A stretch of DNA of 64,000 bases from Microbispora rosea (GTDB lineage: Bacteria; Actinomycetota; Actinomycetes; Streptosporangiales; Streptosporangiaceae): NCBI RefSeq assembly GCF_900156315.1, contig NZ_FTNI01000033.1, positions 45,419 to 109,418 on the forward strand, written 5' to 3'. The position numbers and the translations under genes were made by a program. This document shows, piece by piece, positions 33,328 through 42,699 of the stretch. The notes below the pieces were generated by a model. The model did no database searches. It was given only the letters and a program-made list of their open reading frames with translations, and was not told where the DNA came from. Every line of letters starts with the position of its first letter. Position 1 is the stretch's first letter.

Positions 33328-36300
33328 TCAGGCGCAGCTGATCGCGTTGTAGGCGGCGTCGTAGGTCGAGGTGACCTGCTTGCCGTCGATCGTCGCGGTC
33401 CCCTTGACAGTCGCCTTGCCCGCGCCGATCTGCCCGGCACGCGCGTTGAAGGACTGGTACGCCTGCTTGCCCGGGGCCACGTCGGCCACGGTCGTCGAGC
33501 CGTACGGGGTCGACAACGTCACGCTCGCCGGCGCGTCGCCGTCGTTGACCGCCGTCACCGCCACGTACGCCGACGTGCCCACGCAGCGGGACGAGGCGGT
33601 CACGGTCAGCGGAACGCTGGGAGAGGAAACCGGGGTGAAGCCGAACCGCTGGTTGTCGTCATTGCTGCAGGTCCACTGGATCAACGCGGCGCCGTCGGCC
33701 TGGGACCTGCCGTTGATGTCGAGGCACAGGCCGCTCACCGCCGAACTGATCTGGTAGGCGTCTCCGGACGGGATGAGATAGAACCTCTGGTTGACCTGGT
33801 CGGTATTTCCGTCGGGATGGCAGGAGTACTGGACGAGCTGGGTGCCCGTCGCGGTCGAGCCGGTCGGCACGTCAAGGCACTTGCCGCTCTTGACGTTCTT
33901 GAGCTGGTAGGCGCCCGCGGTGAAGGGAATGGCCTCCCACTGCTGCTCGCCGCCCTCCGTCGCACTCATCTGAACGATCTTGGCGTCGTTGGCGGTGGAG
34001 GCGTTCTGCGGCGCGACGTACTTGCCGCTGTGCTTGGGAGAGATGGTGTACACACCCGCGGCCCCTCCTCCGACCGTGATCGTCGTGACCATGCCCGCCC
34101 ACTTCTTGCCGTCGAAGCCGGAGTGGAGCCTGCAGATGACCGTCCAGGTCCCTTCCTTGTTCAAGGTGTAGGAGACCGACGGACCTCCCGGCGAGACAGG
34201 GCCCTTGGTGACCTCGAAGATGTCGCCGCCGTTCGGGTCCGGATTGCCGCCGGGCGGCACGAGCCAGACATCGTGTGGCATCCCCGCATCCGCGTTGAAG
34301 TGCCAGGTGATGGTGCCACCGAGAGCGATCTCGCAGTTGCCGGGACTCCACCCCGTGCCCATGGCGTAGATGTCGCACGTCGTGGGGAGCGTCTTGCCGC
34401 CGTCGGCCACCGTGAAGACGGCGCTCTGCGGGGCGGAGGCGTTACCGGAGTAATCGGTGGCCCGGTAGTCGACCGTGTACTTCCCCGGGTTCTTGAACGG
34501 GACCGGCGCGTCGTAGGCGGTCCACTCTCCGCCGTTGACGCGATACTCCACCTTTTCCACCCCGGCACAGCCGACATCGTTGGCGTTGAGCTTGAGGGTG
34601 GCCGAGTCGATGTAGGTGTTCTGCTGGCTGGGGTGGGCCCGGCCCTCGATCTGGTGCGACACCATCGGTGCCTGAGTGTCCTCGGCGCACGTGGTCGAGG
34701 GCTTGAACTCGATCTTGACCAGCTCCATCTTCATTGTGGAGTTGACCTGGCTGCGGCAGCAGCCGAAGGTCCAGCGCCCCATGTAGAGGGCGCCGTCGGG
34801 CCCGAACCTGGTCGGGATCACGAAGCTGCTGTTCGGCGTGCCGAAGTGGTTGACCGGCAGCCAGTCGTTGACCCGGAGCATCTGGTTGTTGTCCTCCCGC
34901 AGGCGGACCTCCTTCCAGAACCCGTTGTCTGCACCGCGGTTGGTGATCAGCCACGAGCCGTCGTAGTAGGGCGGGAAGGCGCCGGGACCGTAGCTGTCCT
35001 TGTATCGGTAGACCGGGCCGGTGACCGGCTGCATGCCCCCGGGGCCCAGGTCGCCGAAAGCCAACGGATCCTGACCGCCCGGGTTGTTGGGGTACTTGCG
35101 CCAGATCGTCGCCGGTTTCGCGGGGCCTGGGATTTCATCGAGGCCCTGGAATGTGGGTTGCGAGCTCGTGCCGCCCGGCGGAGCCCAGGCGAGGTCGGCC
35201 GGGATCTTGTCGAGCGTGCAGTCGTACTGCTGGCCGGTCGAGGAGTTGGTCTCGTAGTTCCAGCGCCACGTGGTGTTGGTCTTCGAGTTGTCGCCGACGC
35301 AGAACGGCCAGCCCTGGAAGCCGGGCCCGTCGACCAGATCCCACTCACAGGTGCCGGCCGGGGCACGGTTGGCCTGGTCCACCGAGTTGTCGTGGCAGTA
35401 CTCGCCGACGACGACCGTGCCCGGGTGGGCGGGGTCGGTGTGCACCGTGAAGGGCTGCCGGAAGCCCATGGCATAGATCTCCGGCCGGGTCTTCGGGGTC
35501 CCCGGCGGGAACATGTTGCCCTTCGGGACCGTGTAGGTCTTGTCCAGGCCGGGGTCGGGGGCGCTCCCTGAGGTCGGAGGCGGAATGTCCTCGATCGGTT
35601 TGATGCGCAGGACCTTGCCGCGCAGGTCGGCGGTGTTGGCCGCCGTCTTGCGCGCGTCCCAGCGCTCGGAGGCGCGATGGTCCATCGGCGGGTAGCCGTT
35701 GTGGCCGGGCGCGTTCGGGGAGGTGTCGTCGCCGACGCCGAGGTAGAGGTTGCCCTCGGAGTCGAACACCAGGCTCGCGCCGCCGACATGGCCGGGGCCG
35801 TTGTCGGTGGGGCCGCCCGGGAAGCCTGAGGGGTTGCCCGAGATCTTCGCCTTGGGCACGCGCAGGATCTGCCGCTCATCGTAGGGATGTGCCGGGTCAC
35901 CGGCTCCGCCTGCTTGTGCGGGCTCGAACGCGGTGCCGGCCTCGTTCAACGTGAAGCGGCTGATCAGGTTGTAGCCGACCGTCTGCTGGTTGCCCGTGGT
36001 CGGCCAGTCGGGGTTGCGCGGGGAGTAGTAGACGTAGATGTCGCGCTTGTCCGGTTTCGACAGGTCGAAGCCCGGCTCCAGGCTCATCCCCAGCACGCCG
36101 TCCTCGGAGTTGCCGTGGTCGGCGCGCGTCGGGATCGTCGCGACCGTGGTCGAGTTGTTCGGCGGGCCGTTCGGATCGTGCATCTTCACGTAGCCCTGGG
36201 ACTGGTAGCCCGTCGTGGGGCCGATCTCGGTCCAGTAGAGCTTGCCGTCCGACGCCACGTCGAGAGCCATCGGGCCGTTCGCGTTGTCGACCAGGGTCGT

Positions 36301-37371
36301 GCGGGTGAAGTTCGACCAGACGGTGCCCGAGCAGTCGGTCTTGTCGCCCTCGCCGGCGACCCAGCGCACCCCTCCGACGATCTGCTTGACCAGCGGGTTG
36401 TCGCCGCCGTTCTCGCTGTAACGCACGCCGAAGTGGCCCTGCGAGGTCACCCAGCTCCGTCCGTCGTTGTAGGACCGCGGGGTGGTGGTGCCGTCCTTGA
36501 CCCTGTCGCCGTCGTAGAGCTTGCACCACGTCGTGGGGTGGTCCTGGCCCATCTTCTGGCTGCCGGTGTTGTAGGTGCGCTCGTCGAAGGTCTCGAGCAC
36601 GTGGTGGGTGCCCCGGACGCTGCGGACGAAGTTGTAGTGCTCGTCGGCGATCTGGTAGGTGTCGGGCAGGTCTTTGGTGGAGAGGTGGTTGTGGTCGGCG
36701 ACCTGGACGGTCGCGGCGTTGCCGGTGGCCGACCCGTTCGAGTGGGCGGTCATCGTCGTGCCGATGAGGCTGTCCGGCCCGCCGTCCCACCAGTCCCACA
36801 CGGAGACGCCGGCGCCGGCGTCGGTCATGTTGTGCACGGCCGCGATCCCGCCGCTGTTCTGGGTGAAGCGGATCAACGCATCGCGCTGGGCCTGGTTGAG
36901 GAGCGGTCCGGGCCGGCCGCCGCCGGCCCACGACCACGATGAGTTCAGGAACAGGATCGCGTTGTATTGGGCCAGGTTCTCGTCGGTGAAGATCCGGGGA
37001 TTCTTGTTCGGGTTGTCGCAGTTGTTCGCGCCGCCACCGTTGTTGTCGCAATCCTCCCAGTCGACCTCGTAGCCCTCGGCCTCGAGAGCGGCCTGCACCA
37101 CTGGGCGCCCGTTGTCGATCCCATCGGCGTGCCGGTATCCGGTCGTGCCGGTATAGATGAGGATTCTCTTGCCGTCCTCCGCCTTGGCAGGAGCCGCAAG
37201 GAAACCATTGTTGGCCAGCCCGGTGCTCGTCGCAGGGGCAGCAGCAGCCTGGGGGGTGCTCTTCGCTTGGGCAGTGGTCGCCGGGGTGAGTATCTGAGCC
37301 CCGAGAGCGACCGTAGTCAGCGCGATCAGAGAACGCCTCACACTCCGCGCGGGCAGCGCGGCGTTCCGCAT
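33328..37371 (-). CDS. Secreted multidomain ThuA / PQQ-dependent sugar dehydrogenase / cupredoxin / ricin-lectin protein
   Basis: 1347 residues. Order, with rough positions: signal peptide; ThuA domain (60-310; KRILIYTGTTGYRHADGID, GGIAAVHN); soluble PQQ sugar dehydrogenase-type six-bladed propeller (320-900; GPMALDVASDGKLYWTEIG, GHVGGASLVFDSEGNLYLG, RFGPDGALYMGRW); OmpL47/Ig-like domain (900-990; KVEYRVNGGEWTAYDAP); cupredoxin (993-1102) with type-1 copper ligands His in MPHDVW, Cys and His in CRLHS, and Met in WAGMV; ricin B lectin (1103-1247); C-terminal beta domain. The likely task is extracellular oxidation of a bound saccharide, with electrons possibly passed to the built-in copper. ATG 37371 follows AGAGGAAG; the longer frame to 37503 crosses the promoter. 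Confidence 0.85.
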   Translation of the reverse strand: MRNAALPARSVRRSLIALTTVALGAQILTPATTAQAKSTPQAAAAPATSTGLANNGFLAAPAKAEDGKRILIYTGTTGYRHADGIDNGRPVVQAALEAEGYEVDWEDCDNNGGGANNCDNPNKNPRIFTDENLAQYNAILFLNSSWSWAGGGRPGPLLNQAQRDALIRFTQNSGGIAAVHNMTDAGAGVSVWDWWDGGPDSLIGTTMTAHSNGSATGNAATVQVADHNHLSTKDLPDTYQIADEHYNFVRSVRGTHHVLETFDERTYNTGSQKMGQDHPTTWCKLYDGDRVKDGTTTPRSYNDGRSWVTSQGHFGVRYSENGGDNPLVKQIVGGVRWVAGEGDKTDCSGTVWSNFTRTTLVDNANGPMALDVASDGKLYWTEIGPTTGYQSQGYVKMHDPNGPPNNSTTVATIPTRADHGNSEDGVLGMSLEPGFDLSKPDKRDIYVYYSPRNPDWPTTGNQQTVGYNLISRFTLNEAGTAFEPAQAGGAGDPAHPYDERQILRVPKAKISGNPSGFPGGPTDNGPGHVGGASLVFDSEGNLYLGVGDDTSPNAPGHNGYPPMDHRASERWDARKTAANTADLRGKVLRIKPIEDIPPPTSGSAPDPGLDKTYTVPKGNMFPPGTPKTRPEIYAMGFRQPFTVHTDPAHPGTVVVGEYCHDNSVDQANRAPAGTCEWDLVDGPGFQGWPFCVGDNSKTNTTWRWNYETNSSTGQQYDCTLDKIPADLAWAPPGGTSSQPTFQGLDEIPGPAKPATIWRKYPNNPGGQDPLAFGDLGPGGMQPVTGPVYRYKDSYGPGAFPPYYDGSWLITNRGADNGFWKEVRLREDNNQMLRVNDWLPVNHFGTPNSSFVIPTRFGPDGALYMGRWTFGCCRSQVNSTMKMELVKIEFKPSTTCAEDTQAPMVSHQIEGRAHPSQQNTYIDSATLKLNANDVGCAGVEKVEYRVNGGEWTAYDAPVPFKNPGKYTVDYRATDYSGNASAPQSAVFTVADGGKTLPTTCDIYAMGTGWSPGNCEIALGGTITWHFNADAGMPHDVWLVPPGGNPDPNGGDIFEVTKGPVSPGGPSVSYTLNKEGTWTVICRLHSGFDGKKWAGMVTTITVGGGAAGVYTISPKHSGKYVAPQNASTANDAKIVQMSATEGGEQQWEAIPFTAGAYQLKNVKSGKCLDVPTGSTATGTQLVQYSCHPDGNTDQVNQRFYLIPSGDAYQISSAVSGLCLDINGRSQADGAALIQWTCSNDDNQRFGFTPVSSPSVPLTVTASSRCVGTSAYVAVTAVNDGDAPASVTLSTPYGSTTVADVAPGKQAYQSFNARAGQIGAGKATVKGTATIDGKQVTSTYDAAYNAISCA

Positions 37372-37445
37372 ACCACTCACTTCCTCTCCCAATGCGGCGG
37401 CGACAGCCCCGCGGCCGGAGCAATATGGTTCGACCGCCCGAGGTT

Positions 37446-37481
37446 CAGACGTAGCGTCTGCACCTTTTGTCCATGTGTCAA
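37446..37481 (-). promoter_or_regulatory. Promoter/operator region of the ThuA/PQQ gene
   Basis: A perfect -35 TTGACA reads leftward at 37481-37476. The inverted repeat CAGACG-tag-CGTCTG (37446-37460) covers where the -10 should be; no good -10 hexamer was found, which suits control by a bound regulator. Confidence 0.45.
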
Positions 37482-37591
37482 GAACTTTCGCCTCGAAATC
37501 CAAAAAGTTGACGGCCGATCAGCCGTAGATTCCTTCGTCAAGAGCGTTAGTTGTCTTGATCCAGACGGTTTCGTCAGTTAGCGTCCCCGCT

Positions 37592-37993
37592 ATGAGCGGT
37601 CAGAGGGTTCACCGGCGGCTTCTCAGCGTCGCTGCGGCCACAGTGTCGATCACCGTCGGAGCACTGGCTCTGGCGGGATGCAGCGACGATTCCGGGGAGG
37701 CGACGGCCAAGGGGCGCGACCTGACCGCGCTTCAATGCCCGATGGTGGAGACCGAGCAGAACGGGCTCGACCAGTACAGGCCCGCGAAGAACGCCTTCGA
37801 TACGGCGGAGCTGCTCGGCTTGGAGCTCGCTGAGGCGCGCGAGAAGGCGGCCCGTCACAACTGCGAGATCATCGTTTCGCGCGAAGACGACAAGAGCCGG
37901 CCCGTGCCGATAGAGATCGACCCGACGAGGATCTACGTCTACATCGCGCATGGCGTCGTCAGCCAAATAGAGGGGGTCGGTGGCGGTCTCTAA
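37592..37993 (+). CDS. Small lipoprotein with I78 peptidase-inhibitor-like domain
   Basis: 133 residues. The lipobox ALAGC gives lipidated Cys30. The C-terminal 60 residues (LLGLELAEAREKAARHNCEI, VSREDD, IEIDPTRIYVYIAHGVVSQI) follow the pattern of the potato-type I78 inhibitor family (L-G then EA..A, a D-x-x-RI strand, and a final V strand). Two cysteines (CPMVE, HNCEI) could form a disulfide. In the cell it would be anchored outside the membrane. The end overlaps the start of the MMPL transporter gene by 14 nt, so the two are coupled and may form one envelope unit. ATG 37592 is chosen for the signal peptide; no strong ribosome site is present. Confidence 0.7.
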   Translation: MSGQRVHRRLLSVAAATVSITVGALALAGCSDDSGEATAKGRDLTALQCPMVETEQNGLDQYRPAKNAFDTAELLGLELAEAREKAARHNCEIIVSREDDKSRPVPIEIDPTRIYVYIAHGVVSQIEGVGGGL

Positions 37994-40166
37994 GGTCGGC
38001 GACCCGATGCGACTTCTCACCAGGGCTTCCGTGATCGCCGCCGGCCGGCGGTCACGGTGGGTCGTGATCGCCGTGTGGCTCGCGCTCGCGATGCTCGCGG
38101 TGCCGCTACAAGCCAAACTCAGCGAGCGTGCCGCCGACGAGAGCGAGACCTTCCTCGTCCGGGGATCGGAGTCGGCGGCGGTCAAGCGGATCATCGACGA
38201 GCGGTTCCGGCGCGGCAGCGAGACGGCGGCGGTGATCGCCTACTTCCGCGAGAGCGGGATCACCGCGGACGACGGACGGCGCGCCGACACCGACGCCCTC
38301 GCGCTGTGCCGGTCCGGCGCGATCCCGAACTTGACGATGGTCGCCACCCCGTACCAACGCGCGTGCGGCGAGACCGATCCGCTCGACATGAGCTCGGGCG
38401 GTTCGCTGCTCACCTCACCCGACGACACCGTCATCCTGAGCACGGTCCTGATGACCGATGACTCGACGCCCGACGTCGAGCAGGCGGTCGCGGCGATCCG
38501 CGAGGTGGTCCCGCCGGCCACCGGCGACGAGAGCGGATTGAGGGCCTTCGTGACCGGCCGTGCCGGCTTCGAGGCCGATCGGCAAGCCGCGCTCGGAGGG
38601 ATCAACGGAACCCTTTTGGCGGTCACTGTCGCCGTACTGCTGCTCCTGCTGCTCGTGACCTACCGCTCGCCGCTGGTCGCTCTGGTGCCGCTGGCCGTCG
38701 TCGCCCTCGCCTATCTGGTCACCTCCGGCCTCGCCTACGGCCTTGTCGCCGCCGGCCTCACCGAGGTCAGCGGCCAGACGACCTCGATCCTGGTCGTGCT
38801 GATGTTCGGTGCGGGCACCGACTACTGTCTGCTGATCGTGGCGCGGTTTCGCGACGAGCTGCGCCGGACGCGGGACGCCGAGGAGGCGATGGTCGCCGCC
38901 GCCCAGCGCACCGCCCCAGCGATTCTCTCCGCCGGAGCAATCGTCGCCGGCACGATGATGGTCCTCGCCCTTGCCGACTTCAACGCCACACGTGAGATGG
39001 GCCCGATCCTCGCCCTCGGTGTCGCGATCATGGTCTGTGCCGGCCTGACGCTCCTGCCCGCGGTGCTCATCGCCCTCGGGCGACGGGCGTTCTGGCCCGC
39101 GGTTCCCCGCCTCGAGCCCGAGTCCGCAGCCGCGGTCACGTTCTGGGGGCGCGTCGCGGGCCTCGTTCACGCACGCCCGGGAGTGATCGCCGCGGCGGTC
39201 ACCGCCGTCCTCGCTGCGGGCGCGCTGGCCGGCCTCGGCGCGCGTCCGGCGCTCGACTTCTCCGAGTCCTTCCGCGAGGCGCCGGACTCGGTCCGCGGCC
39301 AGCAGGTGATCCGCGACCATTTCATCCCCGGCCGGTCGGCACCGCTTCGCATCGTCGTGGCCGCCGAGGTAGGCGGGAAGGTCCAGAGCGCTCTCACCGA
39401 AGGCACGCACACACCGGTCGCCGACATGCACGCGGTGGCGAGGTCGGTCAACGTGGACGACGACTCCCCGATGCTCATCTTCGACGCGGACCTGCGGATG
39501 GATCCGTTCTCGGAGCAGTCCACCGACGCCGTCCCGGCGCTGCGCGAGGTCGCCGAGCGCGCGGCCGGCGGCCAGACCGTCCTGATCGGCGGGACCGTGG
39601 CCGAAAACTACGATGCCCGCCAGGCACTCGGCCGTGACACCAGGCTGATCGTCCCGGTCAGCCTTGCCCTGATCCTCGTCGTCCTCGCTGTGCTCCTGCG
39701 CGCGGTGGTGATGCCGCTCTACGTGATCGCGACCGTGATCCTCTCCTTCGGCTTCGCCCTCGGCGTCGGCTCCCTCATCTTCACCCACCTCCTGGGCCAG
39801 CCGGCCTCGGACCCGAATCTGCCGATATACGCGTTCATCTTCCTCGTCGCCCTGGGCGTCGACTACAACGTGTTTCTCCTCAGCCGGATCAGCGAGCGGC
39901 GTCGGCAGCACGAAACCCGCCGTGCGGTGACGGAGGCCCTTGAGCGGACCGGTGGCGTGATCACCTCCGCCGGCCTCGTGCTCGCCGCCACCTTCGCCAC
40001 TTTGATGGTGATTCCGATGGAGGCGCTGTTTCAGATCGGCTTTGTGGTCACCCTGGGCCTGCTCGCCGACACCTTCCTCGTCCGGGCCCTGCTCGTCCCC
40101 GCTCTCGCGACGATGCTCGGCGAGCGGAACTGGTGGCCGTTCAAGCAGACCGCTACCCCGGACTGA
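37980..40166 (+). CDS. MMPL-family RND transporter
   Basis: 728 residues in two MMPL repeats, each one helix, a large extracellular domain and five helices. Landmarks are FGAGTDYCLLIVARFRDELR in the first half (with the TDY aspartate of the proton relay) and ALGVDYNVFLLSRISERR in the second. Actinobacterial MmpL-type proteins export lipids, siderophores or polyketides; this one has no biosynthetic neighbour that names its cargo. The GTG start overlaps the lipoprotein gene; ATG 38007 is an alternative. Its last 14 bp overlap, in antiparallel, the end of the downstream hydrolase gene. Confidence 0.9.
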   Translation: MAVSKVGDPMRLLTRASVIAAGRRSRWVVIAVWLALAMLAVPLQAKLSERAADESETFLVRGSESAAVKRIIDERFRRGSETAAVIAYFRESGITADDGRRADTDALALCRSGAIPNLTMVATPYQRACGETDPLDMSSGGSLLTSPDDTVILSTVLMTDDSTPDVEQAVAAIREVVPPATGDESGLRAFVTGRAGFEADRQAALGGINGTLLAVTVAVLLLLLLVTYRSPLVALVPLAVVALAYLVTSGLAYGLVAAGLTEVSGQTTSILVVLMFGAGTDYCLLIVARFRDELRRTRDAEEAMVAAAQRTAPAILSAGAIVAGTMMVLALADFNATREMGPILALGVAIMVCAGLTLLPAVLIALGRRAFWPAVPRLEPESAAAVTFWGRVAGLVHARPGVIAAAVTAVLAAGALAGLGARPALDFSESFREAPDSVRGQQVIRDHFIPGRSAPLRIVVAAEVGGKVQSALTEGTHTPVADMHAVARSVNVDDDSPMLIFDADLRMDPFSEQSTDAVPALREVAERAAGGQTVLIGGTVAENYDARQALGRDTRLIVPVSLALILVVLAVLLRAVVMPLYVIATVILSFGFALGVGSLIFTHLLGQPASDPNLPIYAFIFLVALGVDYNVFLLSRISERRRQHETRRAVTEALERTGGVITSAGLVLAATFATLMVIPMEALFQIGFVVTLGLLADTFLVRALLVPALATMLGERNWWPFKQTATPD

Positions 40167-40896
40167 CGTCGCCGGTGCCGTGACCCAGGCGCTGCGAGAT
40201 CCACCAGCGCACGGCCGCGGCGGCGGTCTGCGGCGGCACCTGGTGCCCGCCGCGGAACTCCTCGTACGTCACCTCGTAACCGCTCTCCCTCAGCTCGGGC
40301 ACGAGGCGCCTGCTGCATTCGTCGATCGGCAGCACGCGGTCGGAGACGCCGTGCGAGACGAAGATCCGGGGTCGGCCGTGCCGGATCATCGGCGCCATGA
40401 ACCCCGGGGAGAACGCGAGCACGGCCCGGAACAGGTCGCCGTTGGCCAGTCCCAGCGACAGCGCGTAGGAGGCGCCGTCGGAGAACCCGGCCACGGCCAC
40501 CTCGCCGACGGCGACGGCCGTGCGGGAGAACGCCTCCTCCAGCGCGGCGTCGATCCTGGAGACGTCCGCGCCGTAACCGCCGACGATGACGTCCCAGGTG
40601 GCGGAGACGGCCTGCGGCGCGAGCAGCAGCACGCCGGGATCCGACGCCTGCGGGAGCAACCACTCCAGCGCCTGCTCCGCCGTGCCGCCCGCGCCGTGCA
40701 GCACGACGGCGAGCGGTAGCGGCCCGGCCGCCCGGGCGGGCGGTACGGACAACAGGGCGCGCCCGTCCAGGCGGTGCACCCCCGGCTCGGGAGAGGACGC
40801 CGTCCGTGCGAGGGCCACGGGGCGGGCGGACAACCGGCCGTGCCGCACGCCCTCCTCGGGCCCCGGATGGGGCCGGCTCCGCTCCGGCGTGCCCAT
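40153..40896 (-). CDS. Alpha/beta hydrolase, phospholipase/carboxylesterase type
   Basis: 247 residues. The oxyanion-hole region reads AVVLHGAGGTAEQAL, the nucleophile elbow is GFSDGASYAL, the Asp lies in SHGVSDRVLPIDE, and the His in FRGGHQVPP. The likely reaction is ester hydrolysis, as in the YpfH/EstB group. ATG 40896 has GGTGAGG just upstream; GTG 40905 is possible. Convergent with the MMPL gene, with a 14-bp tail overlap. Not obviously part of the downstream cutC group, 66 bp further on. Confidence 0.85.
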   Translation of the reverse strand: MGTPERSRPHPGPEEGVRHGRLSARPVALARTASSPEPGVHRLDGRALLSVPPARAAGPLPLAVVLHGAGGTAEQALEWLLPQASDPGVLLLAPQAVSATWDVIVGGYGADVSRIDAALEEAFSRTAVAVGEVAVAGFSDGASYALSLGLANGDLFRAVLAFSPGFMAPMIRHGRPRIFVSHGVSDRVLPIDECSRRLVPELRESGYEVTYEEFRGGHQVPPQTAAAAVRWWISQRLGHGTGDVSPG

Positions 40897-40962
40897 CGGC
40901 CTCACCCCCCCGCCCAGGGTCTACCCCTCCTGCCCGCGGGTCACCGCGGATAAGGCCCGGCT

Positions 40963-41709
40963 TCAGCCGCGCGCCGCGGCGATCACCTCCGCGACCAGCG
41001 CGGGCGAGGTGACCCGGCGGACGTACTCGGGCTGGCGCAGCTCGCCGCCCATGAAGGGATACGGGTTGCGGTGGACGGCCGGGCTGGGCTCGTCGACCAG
41101 GGCGGCGAAGTGGACCTCCCTGGCCCCGGTCGCCTCGACCACCCGGCTCACGTTGCGCGGGGTGATGCCGCCTCCCGGCATGACGACCAGCCGGTCGCCC
41201 GCCCGCCGCACCAGTTCGGCGATCAGCGGCGCGCCCTCCAGGGCCGAGCTGTCCTGGCCGGAGGTGAGCACCCGGTCGATTCCCAGGCCGGCCAGCGTCT
41301 CCAGCGCGGCGAACGGGTCGGCCGTCATGTCGAAGGCCCGGTGGAAGGTGACCGAGAGCCCGCCGGCGGCGTCGATCAGCCGCTTGGCCACCTCGGTGTC
41401 CACCTCCCCCGCCGGAGTGAGCACGCCGATCACGACGCCCTGCGCCCCGGCGTCCCGCACCGCCGCCACGTCGCGGACCATGGCCGCGACCTCGTGCTCG
41501 TCGTAGACGAAGTCGCCGCCGCGCGGCCGGATGATCACGTGGACCCGGATCGCCGACACCGCCGCCAGCGTGGCCTCGACCGTGCCCAGGGTGGGCGTCA
41601 GGCCGCCCTCGAAGAGCGCGGAGCACAGCTCCACGCGGTGCGCGCCCGCGCGCTCGGCGGCCAGCGCCCCGGCCGTGCTGTCGATGCAGATCTCGTACGT
41701 CAGGCTCAT
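40963..41709 (-). CDS. cutC: CutC family protein
   Basis: 248 residues, full length, with the family blocks YEICIDSTAGALAAERAGAH, RVELCSALFEGGLTPTLGTV, HVIIRPRGGDFVY, TFHRAFDM, LTSGQ and MPGGGI. CutC was named for copper homeostasis in E. coli, although direct copper handling is disputed; the fold is a TIM barrel. GAGGGGGAG precedes the ATG. It follows the asparaginase gene by 39 bp on the same strand and may be the last gene of the glutamate-type ABC operon. Confidence 0.9.
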   Translation of the reverse strand: MSLTYEICIDSTAGALAAERAGAHRVELCSALFEGGLTPTLGTVEATLAAVSAIRVHVIIRPRGGDFVYDEHEVAAMVRDVAAVRDAGAQGVVIGVLTPAGEVDTEVAKRLIDAAGGLSVTFHRAFDMTADPFAALETLAGLGIDRVLTSGQDSSALEGAPLIAELVRRAGDRLVVMPGGGITPRNVSRVVEATGAREVHFAALVDEPSPAVHRNPYPFMGGELRQPEYVRRVTSPALVAEVIAAARG

Positions 41710-41728
41710 GTCTCCCCCTCGGAAAGCT

Positions 41729-41758
41729 GCCGCTCAGAAAACAGCCGCTCAGAAAACA
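41729..41758. repeat. 15-bp perfect tandem duplication over a stop codon
   Basis: GCCGCTCAGAAAACA occurs twice in tandem (41729-41743, 41744-41758). The second copy carries the asparaginase stop; the first supplies an identical in-frame stop 15 bp later. Confidence 0.9.
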
Positions 41759-42699
41759 GCACTGATCTCGCCGACCGGGACTCCCCCGCCCAGCACGGGA
41801 ACGGTCGTGAACTCGGCCGCCGCCGAGACGTCCGCGCCGGCGGCCCGCAGCGCCGCGAGCGCGATCGCGGTCGTCGCCCGGGGTCCGCCGTCGATCGCCT
41901 TGACGGCCGCCGCGTGCCCGGAGGCGAGCGCCACGACCAGCACCCCCTCGGCGCCGCCCTTCACCACGGCCCCGGGCAGCGCCCGCATCAGGCGGGTGTT
42001 CACGTGGCCGGTCCCGCCGACGTACTCCGGGTGCGCGCGCATGGCGTCGGCGACCGCGCGCGGCGGCGTCCCCTGCGCGGACACGACCATGGCACGAACC
42101 GCGCGGGCCAGGCCGGTCAGCGAGATCCCGAACAGCGGGGCGCCGCAGCCGTCGACGGCGACGTGGGCGGCCTTCTCCCCCGACAGCTCCTCCACCACCG
42201 CCCTCACCCGTTCCTGCACGAAGTGGCCGGGGTCGAGATAGGTGGCGGTGGGCGCGCCCGCGGCCACGGCGGCGGCGAGCATCGCGGCGTGCTTGCCCGA
42301 GCAGTTCATCCGCTCCCGCGACGGCCCGAGGCCCGCCCGGACCAGGGCCTGCCGGGCGGCCTCGTCCTCCGGCCAGTCCAGTGGGCAGCCCAGGTCGCCG
42401 AAGCCGAGCCCGGCCTCGGCGAGCATTCCGGCCACGAGCCGCACGTGGAAGTCCTCCCCCGTGTGGCTGCCCGCGGCGATCGCGAGCGCGGGGCCCTGCA
42501 GGTGGGCCCCGGCGAGCAGGCAGGCGAGGGCCTGGAACGGCTTGGCCGACGAGCGCGGCAGCACCGGCGCGTGCACCGGGCCGCGCGCGACGGCGACCTC
42601 GCCACCCGCCGACAGCGCGACCGCGCTGCCGAAGTGCACGCTCTCCACGAAACCGGACCGCACGACCTCCGCGAGCGGGGCGTATTCAGCGAGGGACAC
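41749..42699 (-). CDS. L-asparaginase II-type amidohydrolase
   Basis: 316 residues of the COG4448 asparaginase family (Rhizobium etli type II-like, not AnsA/AnsB). Blocks seen are EVVRSGFVESVHFGSAVAL, FVESVH, PRSSAKPFQALACL, AAGSHTGEDFH, NCSGKHAAMLA, and VDGCGAPLFGISL. It should hydrolyse asparagine to aspartate and ammonia. The GTG start overlaps the end of the permease gene by 14 nt and has GGAGGAAG upstream, so it belongs to the amino-acid ABC operon and probably processes what that system imports. Another amide substrate cannot be excluded. Confidence 0.88.
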   Translation of the reverse strand: MSLAEYAPLAEVVRSGFVESVHFGSAVALSAGGEVAVARGPVHAPVLPRSSAKPFQALACLLAGAHLQGPALAIAAGSHTGEDFHVRLVAGMLAEAGLGFGDLGCPLDWPEDEAARQALVRAGLGPSRERMNCSGKHAAMLAAAVAAGAPTATYLDPGHFVQERVRAVVEELSGEKAAHVAVDGCGAPLFGISLTGLARAVRAMVVSAQGTPPRAVADAMRAHPEYVGGTGHVNTRLMRALPGAVVKGGAEGVLVVALASGHAAAVKAIDGGPRATTAIALAALRAAGADVSAAAEFTTVPVLGGGVPVGEISAVF

